DNA of 64,000 nucleotides from Intestinibacter bartlettii (GCF_000154445.1 NZ_DS499558.1); one strand, 5' to 3'. Numbered from the stretch's first letter, positions 1 through 9,206 are shown. Numbers and translations are program-made. Notes: a model not told the origin generated them from the sequence alone.

Positions 1-16
1 CACTCTAATACTACAT

Positions 17-88
17 GACTCTTAGTCAGTCGTAGAGCACTTGACTTTTAATCAAAGTGTCCAGAGTTGAATCTCAGATGAGTCACCA
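17..88 (+). pseudogene. Degenerate tRNA-Lys (TTT) copy
   Basis: This stretch aligns over its whole length with the intact tRNA-Lys(TTT) at 1799-1874 but has single-base deletions in the D-arm, a T-stem mismatch, and a T-loop that has lost the C of TTCGA. The anticodon arm with TTT and the CCA end are intact. It is either a decayed gene or low-quality sequence at a contig end. Confidence 0.75.
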
Positions 89-95
89 ATTTAAT

Positions 96-170
96 GACGT
101 CATGACCAAGTGGCTAAGGTAGAGGCATGCAACTCCATCATCCCCAGTTCGAATCGGTGTGTCGCCTCCA
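96..170 (+). pseudogene. Degenerate tRNA-Cys (GCA) copy
   Basis: It matches the intact tRNA-Cys at 1882-1956, including the identical spacer to the upstream Lys copy. It has mismatches in the acceptor stem and in the anticodon stem, and a disturbed T-stem. The GCA anticodon and CCA end remain. With the preceding copy it forms a degenerate duplicate of the Lys-Cys pair later in the array. Confidence 0.75.
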
Positions 171-177
171 AGCATCT

Positions 178-252
<75 letters not shown>

Positions 253-256
253 AGTT

Positions 257-346
257 GCCGAAGTGGCGGAACTGGCAGACGCACAGGACTTAAAATCCTG
301 CGGGACTTATACTCCCGTACCGGTTCGATTCCGGTCTTCGGCACCA
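257..346 (+). tRNA. tRNA-Leu (TAA)
   Basis: Class II tRNA with a long variable arm, anticodon loop CTTAAAA, acceptor GCCGAAG paired with CTTCGGC, and encoded CCA. Confidence 0.97.
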
Positions 347-369
347 TGTTTTTTAAAATTATATATCGT

Positions 370-444
370 GGCTCATTGGTCAAGCGGTCAAGACACCGCC
401 CTTTCACGGCGGTAACAGGGGTTCGATTCCCCTATGAGTCACCA
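370..444 (+). tRNA. tRNA-Glu (TTC)
   Basis: Anticodon loop CTTTCAC, acceptor GGCTCAT paired with ATGAGTC, encoded CCA. Confidence 0.96.
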
Positions 445-449
445 ATTTC

Positions 450-523
450 GCGGGTGTAGCTCAATGGTAGAGTTCTGGCCTTCCAAGCCAGCTGTGAGGG
501 TTCGATCCCCTTCACCCGCTCCA
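450..523 (+). tRNA. tRNA-Gly (TCC)
   Basis: Anticodon loop CTTCCAA, acceptor GCGGGTG paired with CACCCGC, encoded CCA. Confidence 0.97.
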
Positions 524-533
524 AATTATTAAT

Positions 534-609
534 GGGACCATAGCTCAGCTGGGAGAGCACCTGCCTTACAAGCAGGGGGTCACAGGTTCGAGCCCTGTTG
601 GTCCCACCA
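534..609 (+). tRNA. tRNA-Val (TAC), copy 1
   Basis: Anticodon loop CTTACAA and encoded CCA. It is identical to the second Val gene at 2052 except for two compensated acceptor-stem pairs. Confidence 0.97.
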
Positions 610-625
610 TTAAGTTCTTATTCGC

Positions 626-702
626 GGCCTGGTAGTTCAGCTGGTTAGAATGCCAGCCTGTCACGCTGGAGGTCGAGGGTTCGAGTCCCTTCCAGGTCGC
701 CA
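626..702 (+). tRNA. tRNA-Asp (GTC)
   Basis: Anticodon loop CTGTCAC, acceptor GGCCTGG paired with CCAGGTC (one G-U), encoded CCA. Confidence 0.97.
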
Positions 703-722
703 TAATAATTTATATAGATTTT

Positions 723-797
723 GCTGGTGTGGCTCAATGGCAGAGCAGCTGACTTGTAATCAGCAGGTTGTAGGTTCGACTCCTATCACCAGCTCCA
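723..797 (+). tRNA. tRNA-Thr (TGT)
   Basis: Anticodon loop CTTGTAA, acceptor GCTGGTG paired with CACCAGC, encoded CCA. Confidence 0.97.
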
Positions 798-802
798 ATT
801 AC

Positions 803-887
803 GGAGGATTTCCCGAGTGGCCAAAGGGGGCAGACTGTAAATCTGTTAGCATCGCTTTCGGTGGTTCGAATCCACCATCCTCCACCA
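803..887 (+). tRNA. tRNA-Tyr (GTA)
   Basis: Class II tRNA with a long variable arm, anticodon loop CTGTAAA, acceptor GGAGGAT paired with ATCCTCC, encoded CCA. Confidence 0.97.
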
Positions 888-900
888 GAAAAAATAATAT

Positions 901-984
901 GCGGATGTGGCGGAATTGGCAGACGCACTAGACTTAGGATCTAGCGCCTTTGGCGTGGGGGTTCGACTCCCTTCATCCGCACCA
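901..984 (+). tRNA. tRNA-Leu (TAG)
   Basis: Class II tRNA, anticodon loop CTTAGGA, acceptor GCGGATG paired with CATCCGC, encoded CCA. Confidence 0.97.
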
Positions 985-1001
985 TTATTTTATTATTAAG
1001 T

Positions 1002-1078
<77 letters not shown>

Positions 1079-1088
1079 AACTTAATAT

Positions 1089-1164
1089 TGGGGATTAGCC
1101 AAGTCGGTAAGGCACATGACTTTGACTCATGCATGCGTAGGTTCGAGTCCTGCATCCCCAGCCA
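1089..1164 (+). tRNA. tRNA-Gln (TTG)
   Basis: Anticodon loop CTTTGAC, acceptor TGGGGAT paired with ATCCCCA, encoded CCA. Confidence 0.97.
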
Positions 1165-1183
1165 AATTATTTATGCTTATTAT

Positions 1184-1259
1184 GACTCATTAGCTCAGTT
1201 GGTAGAGCACCTGACTCTTAATCAGGGTGTCCCGGGTTCGAGCCCCGGATGGGTCACCA
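1184..1259 (+). tRNA. tRNA-Lys (CTT)
   Basis: Anticodon loop CTCTTAA, acceptor GACTCAT paired with ATGGGTC (one G-U), encoded CCA. Confidence 0.96.
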
Positions 1260-1267
1260 GGGAGCAT

Positions 1268-1356
<89 letters not shown>

Positions 1357-1363
1357 AAACAAA

Positions 1364-1440
1364 TGCCCAGATAGCTCAGTCGGTAGAGCAGGGGACTGAA
1401 AATCCCCGTGTCGGTGGTTCGATTCCGCCTCTGGGCACCA
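1364..1440 (+). tRNA. tRNA-Phe (GAA)
   Basis: Anticodon loop CTGAAAA, acceptor TGCCCAG paired with CTGGGCA, encoded CCA. Confidence 0.97.
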
Positions 1441-1448
1441 GAAAATGT

Positions 1449-1525
1449 GGCGGTATAGCTTAGTTGGCTAGAGCGTTCGGTTCATACCCGAAAGGTCACA
1501 GGTTCGACTCCTGTTACCGCTACCA
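1449..1525 (+). tRNA. tRNA-Met (CAT), elongator
   Basis: CAT anticodon. The body starts GGCGGTATAGC and resembles the Bacillus elongator tRNA-Met, not the initiator, which normally starts CGCGGG. Encoded CCA. Confidence 0.9.
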
Positions 1526-1538
1526 ATCAAATTAATGT

Positions 1539-1615
1539 GGACCATTAGCTCAGTTGGTTAGAGCGCCCGGCTCATAACCGGTAGGTCCGGGGTTCGAGTC
1601 CCTGATGGTCCACCA
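1539..1615 (+). tRNA. tRNA-Ile2 (CAT, lysidine-modified)
   Basis: CAT anticodon with a body starting GGACCATTAGC, like the Bacillus tRNA-Ile2 whose C34 is changed to lysidine by TilS so that it reads AUA. This identity is by resemblance and was not tested. Confidence 0.85.
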
Positions 1616-1628
1616 CATTAATTACTCT

Positions 1629-1705
1629 CGAGGTGTAGCGCAGTTTGGTAGCGCACTTGGTTTGGGACCATGGGGCCGGGGGTTCGAGTCCCTTCACCTC
1701 GACCA
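1629..1705 (+). tRNA. tRNA-Pro (TGG)
   Basis: Anticodon loop TTTGGGA, acceptor CGAGGTG paired with CACCTCG, encoded CCA. Its CCA specificity matches the specifier of the proS T-box in this window. Confidence 0.96.
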
Positions 1706-1711
1706 AATTAC

Positions 1712-1789
<78 letters not shown>

Positions 1790-1798
1790 AAACAACAT

Positions 1799-1874
1799 GA
1801 CTCATTAGCTCAGTCGGTAGAGCACTTGACTTTTAATCAAGGTGTCCGGAGTTCGAATCTCCGATGGGTCACCA
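1799..1874 (+). tRNA. tRNA-Lys (TTT)
   Basis: Anticodon loop CTTTTAA, acceptor GACTCAT paired with ATGGGTC, encoded CCA. It is the intact counterpart of the degenerate copy at 17-88. Confidence 0.97.
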
Positions 1875-1881
1875 ATTTAAT

Positions 1882-1956
1882 GGCGACATGACCAAGTGGC
1901 TAAGGTAGAGGACTGCAACTCCTTCATCCCCAGTTCGAATCTGGGTGTCGCCTCCA
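1882..1956 (+). tRNA. tRNA-Cys (GCA)
   Basis: Anticodon loop CTGCAAC, acceptor GGCGACA paired with TGTCGCC, encoded CCA. It is the intact counterpart of the copy at 96-170. Confidence 0.96.
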
Positions 1957-1961
1957 GACAA

Positions 1962-2038
1962 GCGCCTATAGCTCAACTGGATAGAGTGTCTGACTACGAA
2001 TCAGAAGGTTGGGGGTTCGAGTCCCTCTGGGCGCACCA
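1962..2038 (+). tRNA. tRNA-Arg (ACG)
   Basis: Anticodon loop CTACGAA. A34 is presumably deaminated to inosine by TadA, to read CGU, CGC and CGA. Acceptor GCGCCTA paired with TGGGCGC, encoded CCA. Confidence 0.96.
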
Positions 2039-2051
2039 TACAACCATATGC

Positions 2052-2127
2052 GGGATTATAGCTCAGCTGGGAGAGCACCTGCCTTACAAGCAGGGGGTCA
2101 CAGGTTCGAGCCCTGTTAATCCCACCA
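2052..2127 (+). tRNA. tRNA-Val (TAC), copy 2
   Basis: Anticodon loop CTTACAA. The body is identical to the first Val gene, but the acceptor stem carries TTA paired with TAA where copy 1 has CCA paired with TGG. Last gene of the array. Confidence 0.97.
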
Positions 2128-2130
2128 GTA

Positions 2131-2165
2131 AAACCTTTAGTGAATTTTCACTAAAGGTTTTTTTA
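2131..2165 (+). terminator. Terminator of the tRNA array
   Basis: Hairpin with arms AAACCTTTAGTGA and TCACTAAAGGTTT, followed by a T-run, directly after the last tRNA. Confidence 0.93.
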
Positions 2166-2513
2166 ATTTCCATTTATAATTAAAAGATTTTGTTCTATAT
2201 ATTTGTGAATGAGCTTAAAAAAAAGAGTGAATAAATTTATATGTGAAAAAATGTATACTTATATATAATTTTATATAAATTTGTATAAAACAATCGCATT
2301 TAGTAGAAGATATATTGATTTATAAGGATAAATTATAAAATTTAATTTTAAGACATTTTGAATAATATAAGATATAATTATATTGTTGAGATTATATTAT
2401 TCAAATTATGTATATAATAATTCAATAAAAAGGAAAGGAGATTCAGGTAATTATATTTTTAATATAATTGATGATACATATAAAAAAATATAAGATATCT
2501 GATATAAAAAACT
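2166..2513. other. AT-rich intergenic stretch
   Basis: Very AT-rich and without a convincing gene. A ribosome-binding-like AAAGGAGA lies near 2433-2440 and an ATG at 2471 opens a 19-codon reading frame that stops at 2530. This may be the original beginning of the next gene before a frameshift, or chance. Confidence 0.5.
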
Positions 2514-2927
2514 TTGTATATAATATTTGATGAAACAATAATAGACAGTGAAGAAATAAAAGACTTAATACAACAAAAAAGTGATTTTAAGGTTGAAAAA
2601 GATATGTGTAAGGCAACAAAAAGGGAAGATGTTTTAGCATATTTAGTAACATTAGATGTTGATTTAATAGAAAAGCAAATAAGAGAAGAATATGATCTTC
2701 AAGATATGGAAATGGAAGACTTGTTTGAAGAATATATGGAACTTGCAGAAGAAAAAGCCTTAGAATTAGAAGAATTAATGCCAATGTATTCTATTATGGA
2801 AGCAAAAGCTTATAAATGGGATATGAGTGAAAATAAAATAAAAACGATAATGGCTGTAGCTCATACTGATTTAGGTGTTTTAAAACTTTCAGATGTTGTA
2901 AAAAGATTATTATCTGAAACAGATTAA
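2514..2927 (+). CDS. Hypothetical acidic protein, uncertain start
   Basis: I do not recognise this 137-residue protein. It is acidic and predicted largely helical, with a Glu/Leu/Met-rich middle (about residues 55-95), and has no signal peptide or membrane segment. A stop lies three codons upstream, and the only usual start in range is TTG at 2514, which has no ribosome binding site close by. A better site (AAAGGAGA near 2435) and an ATG at 2471 lie in a different frame that runs into the first codons of this one. A one-base frameshift near 2515-2528 or a non-standard start are both possible. It stands alone between the tRNA array and pyc. The long reading frame supports a real gene; the 5' end is unsure. 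Confidence 0.6.
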   Translation: MYIIFDETIIDSEEIKDLIQQKSDFKVEKDMCKATKREDVLAYLVTLDVDLIEKQIREEYDLQDMEMEDLFEEYMELAEEKALELEELMPMYSIMEAKAYKWDMSENKIKTIMAVAHTDLGVLKLSDVVKRLLSETD

Positions 2928-3386
2928 TATTATAAATCAAATAATAAATAATTGAAGTTATTATGCTTTCATTGCAATCGTAATAGGGAATAAATTATAA
3001 TTTAAAAATTAATAGATATAATTTGTTAATAGATAACTGCTTAGAGTGTATTATGTAAAAACTATTTAACATAATTTAAAATAGGGGGCTATTAAAACAT
3101 TAACTTAATAATATTCTTAGATTAGGTATAAATATTTGATATATGTACATTTACAGGTGAAAATATTATTTTATTCAGAAGTAAAGAAATATTTTACTAA
3201 AACAAATAGAAAATATTCTAAAATTACTTAATTTAAATACAGTAAATTTTGGAATAACATAAATTAAATTATATATTGAAAGAAATTTTATTATTATTTA
3301 AGGAACTTGTTAAAAGCGGTTTAAAATTAAATTAAATTGATTTATAATCTAAACTATTACGATGAAAATGAGCAGGGGGGGATAAT
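2928..3386. promoter_or_regulatory. Long leader region upstream of pyc
   Basis: About 460 bases of AT-rich DNA without a gene. A symmetric TTAAAAGCGGTTTAAA at 3310-3325 resembles a catabolite-response (cre) element for CcpA, which would fit carbon control of an anaplerotic enzyme. This is inference from one imperfect match. No hairpin plus T-run was seen. Confidence 0.35.
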
Positions 3387-6300
3387 ATGCAAAAGAAATT
3401 TAACAAAATATTAGTTGCAAACAGAGGAGAAATTGCAATAAGAATATTTAGAGCATGTGCAGAATTAGGAATAAAAAGCGTAGGGATATACAGTAAAGAA
3501 GACAAATATAGTTTGTTTAGAACAAAAGCGGATGAGTCTTATTTAATAGGTGAAGACAAGGGACCTATTGATGTATACCTTGATATGGATGGAATTATAG
3601 CATTAGCAAAAGAAAAAAATGTAGATGCTATACACCCAGGGTATGGATTTCTAGCTGAAAATTCAGAGTTCGTACGCAAATGCGAAGAAAATGGAATAGC
3701 TTTCATAGGACCTTCAGCAGATATAATGGATAAGATGGGGGATAAAATCAATTCTAAGAAAGTAGCTCATGCAGCAGATGTTCCTACTATCCCAGGGGTT
3801 GATAAAGTTATTGAAACAGTTGAAGAAGCAAAAAAAGTAGCTGATTACGTTGGATATCCAGTAATGGTTAAAGCATCTAACGGAGGTGGCGGTAGAGGTA
3901 TGAGAGTTGTATATAATGAAAAAGATTTAGCGCTTGAATACGAAACTGCCTGTAGTGAATCTAGAAAAGCTTTTGGGAAAGCTGTTATATTCATAGAAAA
4001 ATATATAGTTGATCCAAAACATATAGAAGTACAAATATTAGGTGATAAAGAAGGAAATATAGTACATCTATATGAAAGAGATTGTTCAGTACAAAGAAGA
4101 CATCAAAAAATAATTGAATATGCACCAGCATTTTCTTTACCTAAAGAAGTAAGAGAAAATATATGTAATGATGCAGTAAAAATAGCTAAAAGTGTTGGTT
4201 ATGTAAATGCAGGTACTTTAGAATTCTTAGTTGATGCAGAAGGAAATCATTACTTTATAGAGATGAATCCAAGGGTTCAAGTTGAACATACTGTAACTGA
4301 AGAAGTAACAGGTATCGATATAGTACAAAGCCAAATATTAATAGCAGAAGGATACACTTTAGATAGTGAAGAAATAGATATAAAATCTCAAGATGATATA
4401 AAAGTAAGTGGATATTCTATACAATGTAGAATTACAACAGAAGATCCTAAAAATAGCTTTATGCCAGACACAGGTAAAATACAAGTTTATAGAACTGGTT
4501 CAGGAGCAGGTATAAGACTTGACGGTGGTAATGGTTGTGCGGGATTTGACATAAGTCCATATTACGATAGTTTATTGGTTAAAACTGTTTCTTGGGACAG
4601 AACATTTAAAAAGGCAATTAACAAAATGTTAAGATCTATAAGAGAATTCAGAATCAGAGGTGTAAAAACTAATGTAGGATTCTTAATAAACGTACTAGAA
4701 AATCCTCTATTCCAAGAAGGAAAATGCAGTACTAAATTTATAGATGAACATCCAGAATTATTCAACATAAAAGAAAGTAAAAATAGGGCAACAAAATTGC
4801 TTCAATTCATAGGAAATGTAATAGTAAACGAAAATAAATGTGCACAAAAACCAGTGTTTACTACACCACATAAGCCAATAATAAGAACAGACATACCAGA
4901 TATCGAAGGAAGTAGACAACAACTAGAAAGACTAGGTAAAAAAGCGTACATCGATAAAATCAGAAATGAAAAAAAATTATTACTAACAGATACATCTATG
5001 AGGGATGCACACCAATCTCTAGTGGCAACAAGATTAAGAACTTATGACTTCTTACAAGCAGCTCCTGCTACAGAAGCATATATGAAAGATTTATTCTCGC
5101 TAGAAATGTGGGGAGGAGCTACATATGATGTTGCATATAGATTCTTAAATGAATCACCATGGATAAGATTACAAAAACTAAGAAAAGAAATACCAGATAT
5201 ATTATTCCAAATGTTATTTAGAGCTTCAAATGGTGTTGGATATACTAACTATCCAGACAATGTTATAACTAAATTTATAAAAGAAGCAGCAGAACAAGGA
5301 ATAGACGTGATAAGAATATTTGACTCACTTAACTGGGTTGAAAATATGAAATTATCAATAGATGCTGGTCTAGAAACTGGAAAAATAGTAGAAGCTACTA
5401 TGTGTTATACAGGAGATATTCTAGATCCTTCTAAATCTAAATATAATCTTGAATATTATATAAATATGGCTCAAGAATTAGAAGCATTAGGAACAGATAT
5501 AATCTGTATAAAAGATATGGCAGGTTTATTAAAACCACAAGCAGCTTATACTTTAATAAAAGCATTAAAAGACAATGTAAAAGCTCCAATACATCTACAT
5601 ACTCATGATACTAGTGGTAATGGTGTTGCTACTTGCTTAATGGCTTCTAAAGCTGGTGTAGATATAGTTGATACAGCTTTACAATCAATGGCAGGGCTTA
5701 CAAGTCAACCATCATTAAATGCAGTAGTAGAAGCTTTAAGATTTGACGAAAGAGATACAAATATAGACTTATTCGGATATGAACAAATAGGCGATTACTA
5801 CTATGATTTAAGAGAAGTTTATAAAAAATTTGAAAGTGGTTTAACTACTTCTTTCGCACAAATATATCAATACGAAATGCCAGGAGGACAATATTCTAAC
5901 CTTAAGGCACAAGCAGACAGCTTAGGATTAAAAGATGAATTTGATTCAGTAAAAGAAAACTACAAAAAAGCTAATAAAATATTAGGAGATATAATCAAAG
6001 TTACACCATCTTCTAAAGTTGTTGGTGACTTAGCTATATTTATGACTAAAAATAAATTAGACGAAGAAAACATAATAGAAGAAGGTAAAAAATTATCATT
6101 CCCAGATTCAGTAGTTGATTACTGTAAAGGTATGATTGGTCAACCAGTTGGTGGAATACCTCAAGACTTACAAGAAGTTGTATTAAAAGGTGAAGCTCCT
6201 ATAACTGAAAGACCTGGTAAATTAATGCCACTTGCTGATTTTGAAGCTGATAAAAAATACTTAGATGAAAAATTCTCTATGGATTCTAATATAAGAAACA

Positions 6301-6842
6301 TATTAAGTTATGAATTATATCCAAAAGTTTATGAAGACTACCTAAGACATCTTCAAGAATACAATGATATATCTAAACTAGAAAGTCATGTATTCTTCTA
6401 TGGATTAGATAAAGATGAAGAATGTGATGTTGAAATAGAAGAAGGTAAATCATTATCTATAAGATTAATAGGCGTTGGCGAAGTAAAAGAAAATGGATAT
6501 AGAACAGTAATATTCAGAATGAATGGTTCTTTAAGAGAAGTTGAAATAAAAGATAATAACTACTCAGGATTAATAAGACAAGTTGAACTTGCTGATATGG
6601 ATGATCCACTACAAATAGGTGCAGCTATACCAGGTAAAGTCGTTAAAACTCTTGTTAAAAAAGGTGATGTAGTAGAAGAAAATCAACCATTAATAGTAAT
6701 AGAAGCTATGAAGATGGAAACTAACATAGTCGCTAAAGTTGCTGGTAAGATATCTTCAATAGAAGTTAAAGAAGGAGATATGGTAACAGATAAACAATTA
6801 TTAATGACTATGGAAGCTGTAGAAGTAGAAGCTGAAGCATAG
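3387..6842 (+). CDS. pyc: Pyruvate carboxylase
   Basis: Biotin-dependent carboxylation of pyruvate to oxaloacetate, the anaplerotic feed of the TCA branch and of aspartate. The 1151-residue single chain has the full family layout: biotin carboxylase (about 1-450, glycine-rich ATP loop SNGGGGRGMRVV near 165), the carboxyltransferase TIM barrel (about 530-830, metal motif HLHTHDTSG), the conserved PYC C-terminal domain and a biotinyl domain with the EAMKME lysine near residue 1115. The start follows a strong GGGGGG ribosome binding site. A terminator follows, so the gene appears monocistronic. From memory, pyc sits at the same place near the tRNA array in C. difficile. Confidence 0.97.
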   Translation: MQKKFNKILVANRGEIAIRIFRACAELGIKSVGIYSKEDKYSLFRTKADESYLIGEDKGPIDVYLDMDGIIALAKEKNVDAIHPGYGFLAENSEFVRKCEENGIAFIGPSADIMDKMGDKINSKKVAHAADVPTIPGVDKVIETVEEAKKVADYVGYPVMVKASNGGGGRGMRVVYNEKDLALEYETACSESRKAFGKAVIFIEKYIVDPKHIEVQILGDKEGNIVHLYERDCSVQRRHQKIIEYAPAFSLPKEVRENICNDAVKIAKSVGYVNAGTLEFLVDAEGNHYFIEMNPRVQVEHTVTEEVTGIDIVQSQILIAEGYTLDSEEIDIKSQDDIKVSGYSIQCRITTEDPKNSFMPDTGKIQVYRTGSGAGIRLDGGNGCAGFDISPYYDSLLVKTVSWDRTFKKAINKMLRSIREFRIRGVKTNVGFLINVLENPLFQEGKCSTKFIDEHPELFNIKESKNRATKLLQFIGNVIVNENKCAQKPVFTTPHKPIIRTDIPDIEGSRQQLERLGKKAYIDKIRNEKKLLLTDTSMRDAHQSLVATRLRTYDFLQAAPATEAYMKDLFSLEMWGGATYDVAYRFLNESPWIRLQKLRKEIPDILFQMLFRASNGVGYTNYPDNVITKFIKEAAEQGIDVIRIFDSLNWVENMKLSIDAGLETGKIVEATMCYTGDILDPSKSKYNLEYYINMAQELEALGTDIICIKDMAGLLKPQAAYTLIKALKDNVKAPIHLHTHDTSGNGVATCLMASKAGVDIVDTALQSMAGLTSQPSLNAVVEALRFDERDTNIDLFGYEQIGDYYYDLREVYKKFESGLTTSFAQIYQYEMPGGQYSNLKAQADSLGLKDEFDSVKENYKKANKILGDIIKVTPSSKVVGDLAIFMTKNKLDEENIIEEGKKLSFPDSVVDYCKGMIGQPVGGIPQDLQEVVLKGEAPITERPGKLMPLADFEADKKYLDEKFSMDSNIRNILSYELYPKVYEDYLRHLQEYNDISKLESHVFFYGLDKDEECDVEIEEGKSLSIRLIGVGEVKENGYRTVIFRMNGSLREVEIKDNNYSGLIRQVELADMDDPLQIGAAIPGKVVKTLVKKGDVVEENQPLIVIEAMKMETNIVAKVAGKISSIEVKEGDMVTDKQLLMTMEAVEVEAEA

Positions 6843-6890
6843 AGTATATCTTGAAAATAACTTTACTACAGAATAAAAATATTATAATAA

Positions 6891-6923
6891 AGGGCGAACT
6901 TTGTAATAAGTTCGTCTTTTTTT
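6891..6923 (+). terminator. Terminator after pyc
   Basis: Hairpin GGCGAACTT / AAGTTCGTC followed by a T-run. Confidence 0.92.
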
Positions 6924-7210
6924 ATAACGAAAAAAGTCATAAAGAGTAGAAAAAACATATGTAAAAAAGTATGTTAAATTCAGTATACAAAAAAACGATT
7001 ACATTATTTAAATAACAATAAAAAAATTACAAATATAAAGAGGAAAAATATACTTATATGTAGAAATATATTTAACTATAAAGTAAATAATTCTTTTTAA
7101 TATGGCATATAATGTAATAAAAGGGATTATATATTATAAAATATATAAAATAAAAATATTAAGGAAATAAATGACTTAAATTTTTATAACAAACAAAGGT
7201 AGGTGCTCTT
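6924..7210. other. AT-rich leader of the EF-G-like gene
   Basis: About 290 bases, nearly all A/T, without a recognisable gene or hairpin. It presumably contains the promoter for the downstream gene. AAAGGTAGGTG just before 7211 is the ribosome binding site. Confidence 0.4.
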
Positions 7211-9145
7211 ATGAAAGTATATGATAGTAACAATTTAAGAAATATTGCGATTTTAGGACATAGTGGTTGTGGGAAAACTAATTTAATTGAAGCAATAGCA
7301 TATACTGCTAATCTTACAAGTAAAATACCACAATTAAGTGATAAAACTAATATGACTTATAGTATGGGACTAGTACCAGTAGAATACAATGGTATCAAAT
7401 ATAATTTATTAGATACTCCTGGCTACTTCGATTTTTGTGGAGATGTAATTTCATCTTTAAGAGCTTGTGCAGCAGCAGTTATAGTAATAGATGCAACAAA
7501 CCCTATACAAGTAGGAACAGAAAAATCACTAGAATTTACAGAAAATATGCCTAAAATAATGTTTATCAATAAAATAGACAACGAAAAGGCAAGATATAAA
7601 GATGCAATAGACATGTTAAGAGAAAAATACGATAAAAAAATAGTACCAATGATAATACCTGAATACAAAGATAAACAATTCGTTAAATTACATAACATAT
7701 TAGATAATTTACAAGAAGCATATGATGGTGATTTTGAACAACAAGTATTAGCTATAAAAGAAGGCTTAATGGAACTTGTTGCAGAATCTGATGATGCATA
7801 CTTAGATAAATACTTCAGTGGTGAAGAATTTACTGAAGAAGAATTACAAAAAGGAATCACAATAGGTATAAAAAGAGGGGATATAATCCCTGTTATATGT
7901 GGTTCAACTATAAATAATATAGGAACAAAAGAAATATTAGAAACTCTAGAATCTTATATTTATCCAGGACATATAGATAGTGATGCTCCATTTAGAGGAC
8001 AAGTATTCAAAACAATGGTAGACCCATTCACAGGAAAAATGTCTTATATCAAGATTATAGAAGGTACTCTAAAGAAAGATATGGAAGTTATAGATATAAC
8101 TCAAGATAAAAAAGAAAAAATATCTAACATATACACTACATTAAAAGGTAATTTAGATGAACTTGAAGAAGCAAAAGCTGGTGACATAGTTGTAGTAACT
8201 AAAGTTGGTGATTTAAAAACTGGTGATACAATAGCAGCAAAACCTGATGCTGTACCACTAGACCCAATAGAATTACCAAAACCACAAATTTATTATGCAA
8301 TAGTACCTAAAAATAAAGGTGACGAAGAAAAAATTGCTTCTTGCTTAAATAAAGTTTCAGAAGAAGATCCAACTATCCATTGGTATAGAAATCCTGAAAC
8401 AAAACAAACTCTTGTTGGTGGACAAGGTGAATTACACATAAACACTATTAAAAAACAAATGAAAGAAAAATATGGAGTAGATTTTGACCTAGAAGATATA
8501 AAAGTTGCTTATAGAGAAACAATAAAAGGAAGCTCAGATGTCCAAGGTAAACATAAAAAACAATCTGGTGGACGTGGCCAATATGGTGATGTTAAGATAA
8601 GATTCTCAAGATCTACAGAAGACTTTGATTTCTCAGAAGAAATATTTGGTGGTTCTGTTCCAAAATCATATATACCAGCAGTAGAAAAAGGTTTAAGAGA
8701 TTCTATGCAAAAAGGTATATTAGCAGGTTATCCAGTTACAAATATTAAAGCAGTATTATATGATGGTTCCTACCATGATGTAGACTCTTCAGAAATGGCA
8801 TTTAAAACTGCTGCTTCTATAGCATTTAAAAAAGGTATGCAAGAAGCTAAACCAATATTATTAGAACCTATAATGAAATTAAAAATAACAGTTCCAGAAG
8901 AATACATGGGCGATGTTATGGGTGATATAAATAAGAGAAGAGGTAAAATTTTAGGTATGGAACCTGATGATAAGGGCAAACAAGTTATATTTGCTGAAGC
9001 ACCTCAAAGTGAAACATTTAAATATGCTATAGATTTAAGAGCTATGACTCAAGGTAGAGGTCAATTTGAAATGGAAATAGAAAAATATGAAGAAGTTCCA
9101 GGACAAATAGCTAAAAAAATAATTGAAGAAGCTCAAAATAACTAG
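7211..9145 (+). CDS. EF-G-like translational GTPase (atypical)
   Basis: A 644-residue member of the EF-G family, shorter than canonical EF-G (about 690). The GTPase domain has the P-loop GHSGCGKT (16-23), the G3 motif DTPG (68-71) and the G4 motif NKID. The C-terminal EF-G domains follow (KQSGGRGQYGDV near 450, domain IV, domain V). Two things are unusual: the P-loop to G3 distance is about 45 residues where EF-G has about 65, so the switch I region is shortened, and the residue after DTPG is Tyr72, not the catalytic His of EF-G (DTPGH). Such EF-G-like proteins (EF-G2 type) exist in many bacteria beside true FusA; their role is poorly known. It is flanked by terminators, so it is probably transcribed alone. 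Confidence 0.9.
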   Translation: MKVYDSNNLRNIAILGHSGCGKTNLIEAIAYTANLTSKIPQLSDKTNMTYSMGLVPVEYNGIKYNLLDTPGYFDFCGDVISSLRACAAAVIVIDATNPIQVGTEKSLEFTENMPKIMFINKIDNEKARYKDAIDMLREKYDKKIVPMIIPEYKDKQFVKLHNILDNLQEAYDGDFEQQVLAIKEGLMELVAESDDAYLDKYFSGEEFTEEELQKGITIGIKRGDIIPVICGSTINNIGTKEILETLESYIYPGHIDSDAPFRGQVFKTMVDPFTGKMSYIKIIEGTLKKDMEVIDITQDKKEKISNIYTTLKGNLDELEEAKAGDIVVVTKVGDLKTGDTIAAKPDAVPLDPIELPKPQIYYAIVPKNKGDEEKIASCLNKVSEEDPTIHWYRNPETKQTLVGGQGELHINTIKKQMKEKYGVDFDLEDIKVAYRETIKGSSDVQGKHKKQSGGRGQYGDVKIRFSRSTEDFDFSEEIFGGSVPKSYIPAVEKGLRDSMQKGILAGYPVTNIKAVLYDGSYHDVDSSEMAFKTAASIAFKKGMQEAKPILLEPIMKLKITVPEEYMGDVMGDINKRRGKILGMEPDDKGKQVIFAEAPQSETFKYAIDLRAMTQGRGQFEMEIEKYEEVPGQIAKKIIEEAQNN

Positions 9146-9165
9146 TATTTAAAAATAATATCAAT

Positions 9166-9206
9166 GGGGATTTATACAGGGTAATCCTGTACAAATCCCT
9201 TTTTGT
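9166..9206 (+). terminator. Terminator after the EF-G-like gene
   Basis: Hairpin GGGATTTATACAGG / CCTGTACAAATCCC followed by TTTTTG. Confidence 0.92.
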
